A stretch of 34,596 bases of DNA from Bigelowiella natans CCMP2755. Taxonomy: Eukaryota > Cercozoa > Chlorarachniophyceae. Within the stretch, counting starts at the first letter, position 1; each line of letters opens with the position of its first letter. Positions 20,122 to 32,015 of this stretch are shown here, in pieces. The notes beneath the pieces are model-generated. The model saw only the letters and a list, made by a program, of their open reading frames with translations. It did no database searches and was not told where the DNA came from. The stretch covers positions 72,501-107,096 of the forward strand of contig ADNK01003500.1 in assembly GCA_000320545.1 (NCBI GenBank). The letters are read 5' to 3'. Both the position numbers and the translations under genes were made by a program.

Positions 20122-21022
20122 TTTATTTAGGGTGAGCTGCTAGCGCCTTACTTAACATATTACGTGGGAGGGAACCATGAGGCCTCCAACTTCCACGCAG
20201 GTCATTGCTGGGATTTTATTCCTCACGTCTGTCCTTTGATTTTTACTCCTCCATCGCCCTCTTGGAAGGTCCTGTGTGACTATGCTACTTCTACATGTAC
20301 CGTGGTTCATTTTCCTCCTCCCCCTCCATTGTTCTGCTTTGCTTTTTGCTTATTCCCTCTGACCGATACCTGATGGCGGATCCTCCTTCGGCTCAGAGCT
20401 CCCTGAAGGGGGATGGGTCGCGCCTAATATATTCTACATGGGTTATTGGTTCGTCTCGTCATCATCTCTCGCTTTAAACCTCCCTTCCGTCCTTTCATCA
20501 AAATCACATCATCGTCGCCACTATGATGATCAGCGGAGTTGTCGAGTCACACGGGTTGAGGATTGCGGGAATATCAGGGATATACAACAAGTACTTGGCA
20601 TAAACAGCACACCTGTGCAATGTCACTATGACCATCTGATCTTCCCTCCTCATTCTCATCTTCTTCTCAAGTCACCACCATCGTGCTTCTGCTGCCACCA
20701 GGTACGATTATCGAGCTCCTCGCTCTTGCGCTGCTGCTAAGGTTGAAATCACTCCAAGTAATGCTTCGAGCCTCAGCGAACGCAGCTACCACAACGACAC
20801 CGTTGAGGTTGCTAATCCCCAAAATCATGGTGGAGAAGGCCGGTTCTTCCGCAGGAATCATTATGACTCCTCCTCTGCAGATGCAAAGGAGTATAACCGA
20901 AGGAGGTTGCTACCTCCTTGATGTTTGTCATTTATGTCTATCGGTTCTCTTTCCCTTCCTTCAAGTTGTGCGTGAAAGATAAAGAGCTTGAGCGTGAGGG
21001 GGGGGAGAGAGCAGGACGAGGG

Positions 21023-21069
<47 letters not shown>

Positions 21070-21590
21070 GTTATGGTACATTCCATTATGCTTCTGCCTT
21101 ATTCCTAAGACTAAGATGTGATGATTATTAGCATGTATCATGTGCGTGAGTGCGACATCGATGCGCTGATCAAGATGGCGTTGACGGCGAGAAAGAATGG
21201 TGGATTTAAAGAGGAGGAGGAGGAGGAGGGAGAGGTGAAGAAACAGGAGACTGAGCCGGTAATCAATGTGACTGTTTAGGGGGGGGGGAGACCGCTGGCC
21301 ACTAAATATATTCTGATAATAATAGGCAAATCAGCAGCAGCAAAGGGGTGATGATGCCAATGGCATGATCGATATTCTAATCTCGCACGACTGGCCCCGA
21401 AATATCACTGATCATGGAAGTAGTGTTGAATTGATGATAATGATGATGATGAGGATGATGATGACTATGATGACGACGACGGGATAATAGCATGAAGGTC
21501 ACCGCAGCCAAAATGCATCGTGGTTCTGTACATACTGAAAAGCAGTGCTATTGCTTTTACTCTTCGATCATATTGGTGATAAGCATGATT

Positions 21591-21624
<34 letters not shown>

Positions 21625-22614
21625 CATCACCGCCATCGTCCTTGTCGTCGTCATCATCCTTCTTCCCAAAATGATATGTATTTGTGCTGCTGGTAGACGT
21701 AAGGAAGCTTCTGTGGAAGAAACGGTTCCTAAAGAACGACATTCGAAGCAGGTGGGTGATGATGGTGTTGGGCGTTAATGGCTATGAATGGCTCCTGAGA
21801 AGGGCCTCGTGGGTATGCTGTTTTTGGGTGAGATGATGAAGTGAAGTAGCAATACCTTACTATCAATGCCATGCCTCTTATAAAGGATCATGTGCAAACG
21901 GTTTGTGGTAGAACTGTGTTGATTAAGTATTTGGCTTCATCTTCCCTCCCTCCTCCTATTTCATTCCTTCTTCTTCTCTTCTTCTTCTTCTTGATCTTTT
22001 TCTCTCCTTCTCACAGACTGCTAGGCAACCCCGGCGCAACACGACTGATGAAGGCTCTCAAGCCAAGGTATGGTATATTATCCACTAACAACAAACAACA
22101 ACCCATATGATATCACGAAGCATCTCTCCTTTAAGGCCTTAGCCGACGTGCCAAAGAAACACCAACTTAGCGGGAGAATAGGAGAGCTTAAGGCTCATCA
22201 TAATTTATCCGTGTAGCGCGAGCGTACCAATTTTTTTCCAATGCAAATGACAGCAGTGACAACAATGAGAACGGTGCGCGTCGAAATCTCGCAGCTCTGA
22301 TGCTACGATATCGAGGTCAATGTCTCTCTATCTTCAGGTACTATTTCGCCGCCCATCTTCACACAAAGTTTGCTGCATTGGTAGAGCACGACAACGATGG
22401 TTGTCATTGCACGCGATTTCTGGCACTGGATAAGGTTACTACCGATCTACCCTCGCAGAAGGATAGTAGGACAATGCCAAAGATGCTACGCACGTGTAAT
22501 CAGAGCCTACCTCATGATGCTCGTGCACATCTACAGGTTGTACCCGGCAGGGATTTTGTCCAGATCCTTGAAATACCGACGTCATCAGCGAACAATAAAT
22601 CGAGGAAAGGTTGA
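18963..22614 (+). CDS. DBR1: DBR1, lariat RNA debranching enzyme, with N-terminal extension and no C-terminal domain
   Basis: Thirteen exons, all phases matching: 18963-19235, 19309-19776, 19959-20042, 20131-20200, 20397-20441, 20539-20590, 20702-20905, 21132-21258, 21326-21419, 21697-21751, 22017-22067, 22338-22434, 22537-22614; 565 residues. The metallophosphoesterase core is intact: GCLHG (213-217), GDFQ (244-247), GGNHEAS (288-294), LISHDWPR, AAHLHTKFAAL and FLALDK...RDFVQILEI. The enzyme opens the 2'-5' bond of excised intron lariats in the nucleus. Oddities: about 205 residues precede the core, starting with a basic stretch and a hydrophobic run (VAILTLAFCALA) resembling a signal peptide. 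About 45 extra residues lie after IAGISGIYNK. The protein ends 14 residues after the core, without the usual DBR1 C-terminal domain. The first exon could be a separate gene, with an internal start near 19495. Confidence 0.92.
20063..20118. repeat. (CA)n microsatellite
   Basis: CA tract in intron 20043-20130 of DBR1, close to the 3' splice site. Confidence 0.9.
21026..21068. repeat. (GA)n microsatellite
   Basis: GA tract in intron 20906-21131 of DBR1. Confidence 0.9.
21420..21696 (+). repeat. DBR1 intron with complementary GAT and ATC tracts
   Basis: The intron has a GAT-rich tract near its 5' end (about 21433-21476) and an ATC/CAT tract at about 21592-21626. They are mostly reverse complements, so the intron can fold on itself, as in the first gene's intron 74-261. 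Confidence 0.7.
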
Positions 22615-23493
22615 TCATCAATGGCATCTAATAACATGACCGAGCGTCGTGATGCAATTGGTCAACAACAGGCCGATGACATAATAGACATGGAGTAGTT
22701 TGAAGAATGTATGATGCTTGTCCGCATGTACACGAGCACATCACACCGTCTTTTATTTGTTCACGTACACATGCTAGCATGTCGACCAGCAACGTGTCGT
22801 ATCGTGTATTACGCAGCACTAGAGCACGTCATTAATTCAATTGGCCACTACTACGTCCCTTGTTTGACTGCTGGTCATTTCTAGATTTAGTGCGTATATG
22901 TGCCACATCAACCTCTTGCATACATGTGAGACGGATGCAATGAAGTGGTTAAATCTTTTCAACGGTCATCCTAATGTAGCTATGTGCAAAGCTAGAAAGC
23001 AGCGGCTACAGCGCTTATGTATGTTTCACGTACATTACGCATTAGATACAAATAGCGTCGTACGTAACGCAAATGAGCTGGCTGCTAATCAATGATGTCA
23101 TTATCATCGCTCTCTATCACCGCATATGCATGCAGATCGAGCGCACACAGATAGACAGTCGTCATGCACCTCATTTTATTTCATCATCATGCGCACTTAT
23201 TCTAGACTATACATTATTGCTTATTCGGTTTACAGCCGTACGACTCTGCGTGCACTGAACTATCTAGAACTAGTAAATGTAGCATAGCGTCTAGATAATC
23301 GATTTTGTGATGTGGACGTTTGCATGCTGCGTCGCGGTCATGCTAGCATGACACTGCGCCGCACCTGCTTCACTGCAGCAACACGTTGCTTCGCATCAAA
23401 GGTGAACTAAGTTAAAATCATATCTTCTTCACAATTGTACGTCATGTTTTGGACGTGTGTATCAGTGTAAATACATGCAAGCTCTCATGAACA
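22615..23493. other. Convergent intergenic gap 4 with two GCTAGC-centred palindromes
   Basis: 879 bases between the DBR1 stop and the stop of the next minus-strand gene. Two perfect palindromes share the CATGCTAGCATG core: 14 bases at 22769-22782 and 16 bases at 23337-23352. It also holds the second copy of the dispersed block (22928-23019). One 65-residue open frame (22898-23095) has no supporting evidence of being coding. Confidence 0.6.
22928..23019 (+). repeat. Dispersed intergenic repeat block, copy 2
   Basis: Diverged homologue of 15736-15819, in the same orientation. The similarity seems to fade on both sides, with a further shared GATGATGTCATTA-like patch downstream (about 15885-15900 and 23091-23103). 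Confidence 0.8.
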
Positions 23494-24261
23494 CTACTCT
23501 TTCGGAGCTGGCGGTGTTGTCATATCCATATCCTCTTCATTATCATTGTCTTCTTGCTCATTTTCTACTTCCTTGATGGATGGCAATGGGATGGATCGAA
23601 CTTGTGAAGTGGTTAATAACGCAGATGATGCTGCTGCTACCTCTGTCGTAGGAGTACTCTTAAACTTAAGTCGATTCTCTACCTGCATCTCCGCATCCCT
23701 CCCATCCTCCTCATTGCTTTCTTTCTCTTCCGGGAGAGTTACCCTCTGGTTGTACTCAACTACACGTTGTGTCTCGTTTGCAATAATCTGAATTATGTCA
23801 GTCCCATTGTGATCGGCAATAAGCTTCTTCCTGAACCACTCCACTTTCTCATTCATGGCTTCTAATGCGGATGATAAAACTTCGTTCGGCGTGACGTTCG
23901 TGTTCCTATATGTGTCGAGCTGAGCTCGCAGATTTTCCAGGGCCTTCTCCAGGTTGGCCCCTCCTCTATTTCGTGCGTTTGCTTCTCCTGCTGCTATTTG
24001 AAAGCGTTGCCCTCGATTACTACGCATCAGTTGCTGTCGTCTACGTCGTCTGCTATAAATGGAAGTGGGGATATACTGACGAGGAGGAAGATCGTCGCGG
24101 TAGTAGTAAGAACGAGGAAGGGGTCTCCGCCGACGGTAGTGAGACCCATAGTCATCAGATCTTCGAGATGAGTAATATCCTTTTCTTACATATCGTCGCT
24201 CACGGCTTTCCATTCTCCGTGGATTGTCGTAGTACTGCCAGCGATCGCCATGGTCATCTCC
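23494..24261 (-). CDS. Arg/Ser/Tyr-rich protein, 3' exon (5' exons unresolved)
   Basis: A 255-residue exon body opening after a good 3' splice site (TTTCAG at 24267-24262). It starts GDDHGDRWQYYDNPRRMESR. Next come about 60 residues dominated by Arg, Ser and Tyr (for example RRRRPLPRSYYYRDD), reminiscent of RS or RGG RNA-binding tails. A predicted helical segment follows (NLEKALENLRAQLDTYRN, then EAMNEKVEWFRKKLIADH), and an acidic end EEDMDMTTPPAPKE. Likely upstream coding lies on the same strand at 24720 to about 24540 (FIRRIPPFALGGPSLNFN, then GTGDDWDGALGEDE) and perhaps 24841-24769, but the joining phases could not be settled. An RNA-processing role is a guess from composition only. Confidence 0.6.
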   Translation of the reverse strand, partial: GDDHGDRWQYYDNPRRMESRERRYVRKGYYSSRRSDDYGSHYRRRRPLPRSYYYRDDLPPRQYIPTSIYSRRRRRQQLMRSNRGQRFQIAAGEANARNRGGANLEKALENLRAQLDTYRNTNVTPNEVLSSALEAMNEKVEWFRKKLIADHNGTDIIQIIANETQRVVEYNQRVTLPEEKESNEEDGRDAEMQVENRLKFKSTPTTEVAAASSALLTTSQVRSIPLPSIKEVENEQEDNDNEEDMDMTTPPAPKE

Positions 24262-25033
24262 CTGAAAGATATTTGAAACAACGCATTTTCTCGGTCAGGC
24301 TTCTGCAGGTTAGGAACGCTGGGAAAGTTACCGCACAAAATATTAAACACGTCGATATGCATAGTGGAGAGATAATCAACAGTAGTGTAAGCACTGAATA
24401 AGGGGTAAAAATGCTTCTTACTTCCAATACTAAGTAAGTAATACCCTGAAATCATACGTTGATCCGATTCGATTCTCAGTGAGATTTTTATTAGCAGGAT
24501 ATTCGTTGTGGCTAACGAAAAGCAATGCAGCGATCATAGAGACGAAAACAATGTTTTTGAGAAGGCAACAAGGATGATTCATCCTCGTGTTCGCTCCAGT
24601 GCCGCTCGTCTTCACCGAGAGCACCATCCCAGTCATCACCGGTACCGTAAGAAGTCTTGATTCTGTTAAAATTCAACGATGGGCCACCGAGGGCGAAGGG
24701 GGGAATTCTCCTAATGAATTCTGCGAAACGATACCCTGATATAGGGAAATAGAATGAGTTGTCTACACGAAGACATGAACGAAGGGCATGCAGTAATCCA
24801 CCTCTTCCTACCCCTCGCCGACCTTCACAACTTGCAGGCACGCATCAGGAGCGCCAGAGGGAAGAGGAACAATACGGCAATTATGGATTCCTTTTGGTGG
24901 ATCGCTAGCTATCGCCGCCGCCACCACCACCGCTGCTGCTGGGGCGTTCAGCAGTTGTAATTATTCACACTGGCGAGAGGAGAGGATCTTCGTCGGCCCC
25001 ATTGGTCCGTTGCTATTACTACTAGTTTCAGTT

Positions 25034-25485
25034 TCATCTCAGAAACTCCAAAAAGTATCGAGGAGGAGGAGGAGGAGGGCAGTTGTTTGCATGTTCCTCC
25101 GATGCTTTTCTGCCCTGCTTCGATTGCTCCTTGACATTAAGTAAAAAACAAGAATTAAGAGACATTGGGATGTCGCATTGCATGAAAGAAGGGCAATTCA
25201 TCTCGATTGTCGGCAACGTTCGACAAAGGGAGAGGTGGTGGGATGGATGGACACTTGTTCAATGAGCGATGCGTCGATTGAGACGCAAGCTATAAAGCTG
25301 GAGAGGACTCTAAGGCGAGCAGCCTGACGGCGTTCCTGGATGAATGCAATCTTGCTTCTCAGAAGAAGGCAATGCTGGCGTGTTTGATGCACACATGCAT
25401 TTGCCTTTTGCTCCACGACTCGCATGTGTGCTGTGCGGATCAGATTTGCATTTTCCCAGGCCATGATGGAGGTTTTTGCTGACAA
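25034..25485 (-). CDS. Possible small gene, helical protein with proline run
   Basis: Two exons in phase 0, 25485-25255 and 25129-25034, give 108 residues. The first exon is strongly helical and Arg/Gln-rich (LLLRSKIAFIQERRQAARLR); the second has six consecutive prolines from a GGA/CCT microsatellite and ends YFLEFLR. The 5' splice site is CAA|GTGTCC and the acceptor TCAAG. Plus-strand frames over the same bases are also open (for example ending FISIVGNVRQRERWWDGW before 25265), so the coding strand is not certain. Confidence 0.33.
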
Positions 25486-26044
25486 GTATGCACTAGAACG
25501 ACTTGTGACTATTTCACAGAAGGTTCTTGTATTATCTATCAGTGCTACTAATATATAATGTTATTCATTTGTGTGTGTGTCACACACCAGAGCTAGAGCG
25601 GTGCTTGTGCTCAATTGTCAACACGCACCACAACAGACACTGGCTCACAAATGCGATGTGCAAAACAACGTGCAGCAAACAGTACGTTGCTGACAATGCC
25701 TGCCATGCAATGCCACCTGCAAATGTGATGATGACTACGTAGCTGATGAGACGCTCGTGCTTGCGTGCGAACAGAGCTGTGACAAACTGTTCTAGTGTTC
25801 ATCAAATTGGAGAGAATTCTACCATCTAGGGCGTGCATCATGCTGCATCCCATGCTATAGCATGTGCATGCTCATCTAGTCATTCCAATCTGCTAAAAGA
25901 TCTCTCATCTAGCTCTTGTGACATTCATCATCACCACGCATTGTTTGCATGCATGCAGCCACGGTAGCACGCACGACTATGTCATGTCACATGCGACAAA
26001 AAGATGGATAAACGTGCAATCAATATGATGATCCCAGGTGATAT
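25486..26044. other. Intergenic gap 5 downstream of PEX6, palindrome-bearing
   Basis: 559 bases below the PEX6 stop codon with the same word bias as the convergent gaps (GCATGC, TGCA, CTAG) and a 14-base perfect palindrome CATGCTATAGCATG at 25851-25864. No exon is supported. If the plus-strand reading of 25083-25480 is the real one, this gap too would be convergent. Confidence 0.55.
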
Positions 26045-28424
26045 TCATCTCTTCTTATTCAACTCGTACTGCTTCTGCAGCTTGACGTAGTGCTGTAGTT
26101 CTTCGTGAGATAATGATGGATTCAGCTTACTCCTAGCAACTTCGAAATCTTCCATGTTCACAGTAACCTGCAACTCCTTCGCTGGCATCTGATCTAGCAC
26201 CAATCGAGGAGAGATTTCATCGGATCTCGCCTGCTTCTTCCTCTCGGCAACGATCCTGTCCACGTCTCCTATTTTCCTCTTCAATGCGTGCAGCATCGCA
26301 TCGGAGCACAACGCGTAGAAATCCGCCCCGGTGAAGTTGAATGAGCACTTCTCGACCACCCTCCTCAGATCGACGTCGTCATCCAGCGTGAATTTGCGCG
26401 TGAGGGCTGTAACAATCTTCAGCTGCGCCTCCCTGGAATCGCTAACACCAAGGTATACTAACCGATCCAACCTCCCCGGCCGAGTCAAGGCGGTATCAAC
26501 AAGATCGGGCCGATTTGTAGCGCCGATTATGAACACATCCGTCCCGTCGCTCATTCCATCAAGCTCTGTTAGCAGCTGCGAAACAACCCTATCCATCACG
26601 CCGCCTGAATCGGATCCCTGCCCGCGCTTCGGCGCGACGGAGTCCATCTCGTCGAAGAACAGCACGCACGGCTTCGCGTTTCGCGCGCGCTCGAAGACAT
26701 CCCGGACGTTCTTCTCGCTCTCCCCGATGTACATATTCAGCAGCTCGGGGCCCTTGACGCTGATGAAGTTGAGCGAGCACTCGGTGGCGACTGCCTTGGC
26801 GATCAGAGTCTTGCCGGTTCCTGGCGGACCGTACAGTAGGATCCCCGACCTCTTCTTCAGGCCCTTGCTGAAGAGCTCCGGGTGGCGCAGGGGGAGTTGT
26901 ATCGTGTCTAGAATCTCCCTCTTCACGTTCTCCAAGCCGCCTACGTCCTTCCACTTGACGTTGGGGATCTTCGCCAACGCCGACCCGGAGGACGCGCGGC
27001 CCTGGTACTCTTTCAACGCCTCCTCCAGGTCATGGATGCTGGGAAGAAGATGAAGTTCTCCTCTCTCTTTTCCTTCTTTCTTCTTCTTCTTCTTCTTCTT
27101 TTCCTCCTTCTTACGGGAGGAGGAGGAGGAGGAGCCGTGTGCTGATGTCATCATTCCATTAGCAGCATGATAGTGACCATTCACATCCCTTCCCCCCGCC
27201 TTGATATCGCCCTCCTCATCTGCCTGGCTGACTGGATGACTCGATACTCCTCCTCCCCCTGCTGCTGCTGCTGCTTCTTCTGCTGCTTTCGCGCTGTTAC
27301 CTTTGCCGGTAGATGTACTAGCACCGTCTCCTTCTTTGGAGGTGGGAGATGACGTAGTAGCTGCAGTGGTGAGCAGTCTCCGCCGTGTTCGAATGGCGTT
27401 TGCTAGGCCTACAATGTGACGTATTTCGCCAGCGCTTATTCCTGCCGTCTTAGCTGCCATTGCCTCGGCTATTTCTACGAGACGCCTCCTTGACTGTTTA
27501 CTACTACTATTACTACTGCTGCTGCTGCTATCGCCTCCCCTACCACCCCTACCACCACCATCACCATCACTGTCATTAACATCATGATCTCCGCTAAATG
27601 CGAGTTCCCTCAAGCATCTTGCGAACATCTCCGCCCGGATCTTGGTGTCAGGGGGGGAGATCTTGACCTTTGAAGGGATAGAGATGGAAGAGAAGGACAT
27701 TCTTACGAATGAATTGTTGGGAGTATTATCACGGAGACGACGATGACGACTACTACTATCATGATGATGATCACATGGTGCGCGCGTAAGGGGGGGGGGG
27801 GCAGTGCTGCTTCTCGAAAGATATATTCCATCATGACTTCCACAGGGACCCTCCTCTTCCTCCTCCTCCTCCTCCTCCTCATTTATAAACAAGTCAATGC
27901 AGCAACAACACCCACGGCGAAGCAAGAGAGTAACTTTATAGATCTGTACTACCTGGTGCGTGAAGATACTCTGCAGCTTTATCGGTAGCTCTTTCTCATT
28001 CTCGCAGCTTGCAACTAGTAGCACAGGGTGAAAGGGAGGGGGGGTAGGAGCGGACGTGCCACTAGCGCCTACCGCTGCCATCGCCGCAGCTTCGTTGAAT
28101 CGTAACAATTGATTCGTGAGATCATTCACTAATATAGCTAACAACTGGCTCTCGCTTTGCTGATGAGCGCTTGCGTGTTCAGCGACGGCATTGATCCGCC
28201 GTATGTGTAAGATTGCTGGTTTGCATTTGACGGCTTCTCGGATGGAAGATACCAGGTTCCGCGCTGTCTGCCTCTCGGATGCGGCCAGCACGTTGAACAT
28301 GTTACACTCGACAAGGTGAAGTCCAAGGTGCCGTGCCGTCATTGATATTAAGACCTAACCACAGTCGTTACCAAAATATACCGTAATGCACTCACGCACA
28401 CGCACACTCACACGTTCATGCCAT

Positions 28425-28462
<38 letters not shown>

Positions 28463-29935
28463 CACCACGCATCATTGACCATCACGATTAGGAGAGAAGA
28501 AGAAGAAGAAAGCACACACCTGCTTGAGGGAGTGTCGGCTACCAGTGACGAGGAACCGACCCCGCAGCAAGTGCGCTCTGCTCGAAGCGGCCGAGTGCAG
28601 GAAGGGGATCATCAGGCGGACCAGGGTCTTGTGATACGGCGCGATAGGGGGGGGGATGGTGGGGAGTAGGGGCGATTTGTGCAGATAATATTCCACATCG
28701 AAAGGGACTCTCGAGTGCGCGACACCCTCCTGTACCATCGTCGTTGAGTTGGGATCTACGTGAAAGTAGCTCAGGCGCCTCGGGACGACTTTGGTGATCT
28801 TGAAGAACACCAGGGGGACCCGGGGCGCACCAGCAGCGCAGTACTGCGCGCCTGAAAGGGAATCATCGTCAAGTTCGGAAAACCTACTCTCCTCCCCCTC
28901 CAGCAAAAGCGAGTCTATGCCGTCCTCATCATCGACGTCCGTCTCTGGTGAGAACATCCAGCTCTCGGGGTCACAGTAGGCCGAGCAATGAGTCGGCACT
29001 CCGAACACCTGCCCCTCTCTCATTATCCTTGCCTTGGTGCTAAAGAAGAGCTGGAGCGTTTGGGAGTACGATTTATAGCCGCTCGAGGCCGGTGAGGCGA
29101 CTCGAGCAAGTTGCACTGTGTGTGCGCTGGCAACTTGAGGCGAACGTGCTGCTGCTGATGATGATGCGGAGGATGTGCCGCCTCTGCCTCTCCTCGCTCT
29201 TCCTCTCGGTAACGGAGGGGGGAGCGGTATCCATCGGCGAATACACACACAGGAGGATATCCTCAATCTACTCGTCAGGGTCTTGACCGAGTTTATTCCC
29301 AGATTGAAACATATGGAGGGTGGTACGTAGAGAACCCCGTCTCGCAATGGGGGTGATGACGATGATGACGACGATGACGACGATGACGACGCTGACAACT
29401 GCTTCGATTCTAAGGGACTGGGAGAGCTGGTCGTCGCGTAGAAATCGTTTTCCTCGATTTGATCCGAGGCATACAAGCGAGCGATGCATGTGGTTCCCAG
29501 CTTCACCGCTCGGAGCTCCACCCAGCTTCCGTGGACCACGTGCATGTCCCGCAGGGTCTGCGCTGTCGCAATTGCCTCACTCGTGACCTCTCGTTGGCTG
29601 GGGGCAACGGTCCTCAGAAGAATCGGCTTCGTGATGCGCTCTAAGTGCAGCACGCGAGACCATTTCGGGCGAAGAGTCGAGCGCGTGGCGCCCTGCTGCG
29701 ACGTGCGTTTATCACGGTCATCCTCTTCATCGGTGGTGTCCGGATCTCCGTCTCCTGTCTCTCGGTCGCTACATCCGTTTGTTCCTCCCCTTCCATTACC
29801 TCCAGGTCTCTGCTTGAGGATGAAGCTAGAGGCTAGGAGCGGCGAGCGTTTGGTGGCCATTGGCTTCCTGCGATGGGTGGTGGGATGATGGGGTGGTAGT
29901 GGAGAATGATTTAGAAGTTGATCGAACACGTACAA
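26045..29935 (-). CDS. PEX6: PEX6, peroxisomal AAA+ ATPase
   Basis: Three exons in phase 0: 29935-28520, 28354-27953, 27667-26045; 1146 residues from the first ATG, or 1121 from the ATG at 29860. The D2 AAA domain is intact: WKDVGGLENVKREILDTIQL, Walker A GPPGTGKT (about 26830-26805), KGPELLNMYIGESEKNVRD, Walker B VLFFDEMDS, SDSGGVMDRVVSQLL, and the arginine finger region TRPGRLDR. The SGGVMDRVVSQLLTELDG and GADFYALCSDA blocks fit PEX6 rather than p97 or PEX1. D1 is degenerate: the Walker A position reads TGSRHSLKQ and Walker B is lost, but HLGLHLVECN and the helical lid are present. PEX1-PEX6 extracts the import receptor PEX5 from the peroxisome membrane. Between D1 and D2 lies a long Ser/Gly/Lys-rich linker with microsatellite-coded runs. 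Confidence 0.95.
28426..28462. repeat. (ATC)n microsatellite
   Basis: ATC tract in the first PEX6 intron (28519-28355). Confidence 0.9.
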
Positions 29936-30137
29936 ACACGAATTCCTGTCATCACCTTGACGGAAAGTATTACGAAGATGTTCACGTCTTTGTATTGTGC
30001 ATAGAATGTTGTAATAATGAGTGCTGCTGTTGGAATGTTCTTCGAAACGATACGGACATCCATGCTGACTTCTTCAGCGAAATTGGCGAAATGATTTTCC
30101 CGCGTTCCATTTCCATCATCTCTTCTTCCTCCCCCTG

Positions 30138-30178
<41 letters not shown>

Positions 30179-30541
30179 AAATCTCCCTCGCTCACCCCCG
30201 TAACTCTCACCTTCGCCAGCTGTATTCCCGCAGGATAAACCACAGTCAATCAGATAACTAATCAGCCCCAGAATCAGTTGTCAGCTTGTGGTAGCAGCCA
30301 GCTGTGCAATCGGCGGTGCGAGACGGGGGGGCAAGCAGCTTAAGGCCTCCGTGTTTGAACCTCGAAGAGAAAAGGCGAAACGCGTTGCGTTTTCGTCTGT
30401 ATTTTGTCTTAATATTTGTTGTCGCACATGGAAAACCTAAGCCTTTTTACTTACTGTGGTGATAAATAACATAACCCCAAAAAAGGACAGGTGTGCCCCC
30501 TTCCTAGATAGATACAGCACTTCTTCTGCACATCGCACCGC
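29936..30541. promoter_or_regulatory. Divergent promoter region of PEX6 and the glucosylceramidase gene
   Basis: 606 bases between the two start codons. It contains a CT tract (30142-30177). No open frame fits either neighbour and I saw no named promoter element. Confidence 0.45.
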
Positions 30542-31926
30542 ATGGCTCGGAGCAACAGGATTCCAACGTGGCTGGCGCTCCTCTGCGGTGGCATTGTGTC
30601 TGGATTTCTCCCTTCAAACGTAAGGAGTGGCTGCGATCGATTCTCTCCTCTAAGAAAAGAGAAAGGCCGAGTGAGATGTTGTGTGTGTGTGATAGGCCGG
30701 TTCAACGTCTTCACGAGGATGTGCCCAGGAGAAACAGAAATACGGCATCGTGTGCCGATGCAATGCAACATATTGCGACACGGTTGCTCCAATCGGAGGC
30801 TTGAAGGAGGGCGAGGTTGCTGTGTACTCCTCCAACAAAGACGGGGATCGGTTGGTTCGCAGCACCGTCTACAGCAACGCCTCGCATGCTACTTTCGATG
30901 CATCCCGAGGGGGGGAGAACCTTGTGGATGTTGATGAAAAATCACAATTCCAGCGAATCATTGGGTATGTACATCGTTCTTGAAGTAATCCTTCCAATAT
31001 TTCTCAACAATGTTAAAGCGAGCGAGTGAGAAAGAGAGAGAGAGAGATAGATAGAGAGAGAGAGAGAGAAGACAAAGCAACCAACAGATGCTTTAATACA
31101 ATTCCACAGATTCGGAGGAGCATTTACGGACGCTGCTGCTGGCGTAATATTCGGCATGAATAGCTCCGCCGCTCGGCAGAATCTGATCGCGTCTTACTTC
31201 TCCGATGAAGGGCTGCGGTACTCGCTTGGACGCGTGCACATCGGAAGCTGTGACTTTTCACGGGTCTCTTACAGTTTGAACCCAGTGGATGGCGACACAT
31301 CCATGGCTATGTTTCAGCTCAGGGATGATCGTCGTCCCACGAACCAGGGAGGGGAGGGCGCCCCATTGTTATCCTCTAACGACAAGGGCGATGATCAATC
31401 CAGCAGCTTGAGTGCTGCCGACGACTACAAGATAGACCTTATCCGCCTCGCGCAAAAGGAGGTATCGAAGGGGCGAAATCTATCGATCTTCGCTTCCATT
31501 TGGTCCGCACCCTTATGGATGAAGACATGTGAATCCCCCCCAAATAGTCACCATGGCAATGCGTGTAAATCGCCTTCGATAACCAAGGGGGCTCTCAGCG
31601 CCAACTCCACCATCAGAGCTGCCTATGCTCTGTACTTGAGAAAGTTCATCGACGCTTATACAGAAGCAGAAATACCGATCTGGGGTGGGTGGAAACTACA
31701 CGAATGCCTTGTTCTTCCTCTTCTTCTTCTTCTTCCTCTTTCTATCATGATGTTCTACTAAGGATGGTATCTCTAAATAAGGTGTGACGACGCAAAACGA
31801 GCCTTCCGGAAATCCAATGGGGAACGGCTGGGAGAGCATGTATTTCACTCCGAGCGACATGGCCGACTTCATCGACTCGCATCTGGGTCCAGAATTAAAA
31901 GGTATATACGTTTATAAATAATTTGT

Positions 31927-32015
<89 letters not shown>

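Noticed and set aside
22898-23095. 65-residue ORF in convergent gap 4
   Set aside because: Its homologous copy at 15736-15819 is broken by stop codons and no splice or neighbour evidence supports translation.
25083-25480. Plus-strand coding alternative (frames ending at 25265 and starting at 25263)
   Set aside because: Open but without a convincing start and joined exon set; kept only as a doubt on the minus-strand small gene.
26331-27053. 240-residue plus-strand ORF
   Set aside because: It is antisense to the conserved PEX6 D2 AAA domain; a shadow frame.
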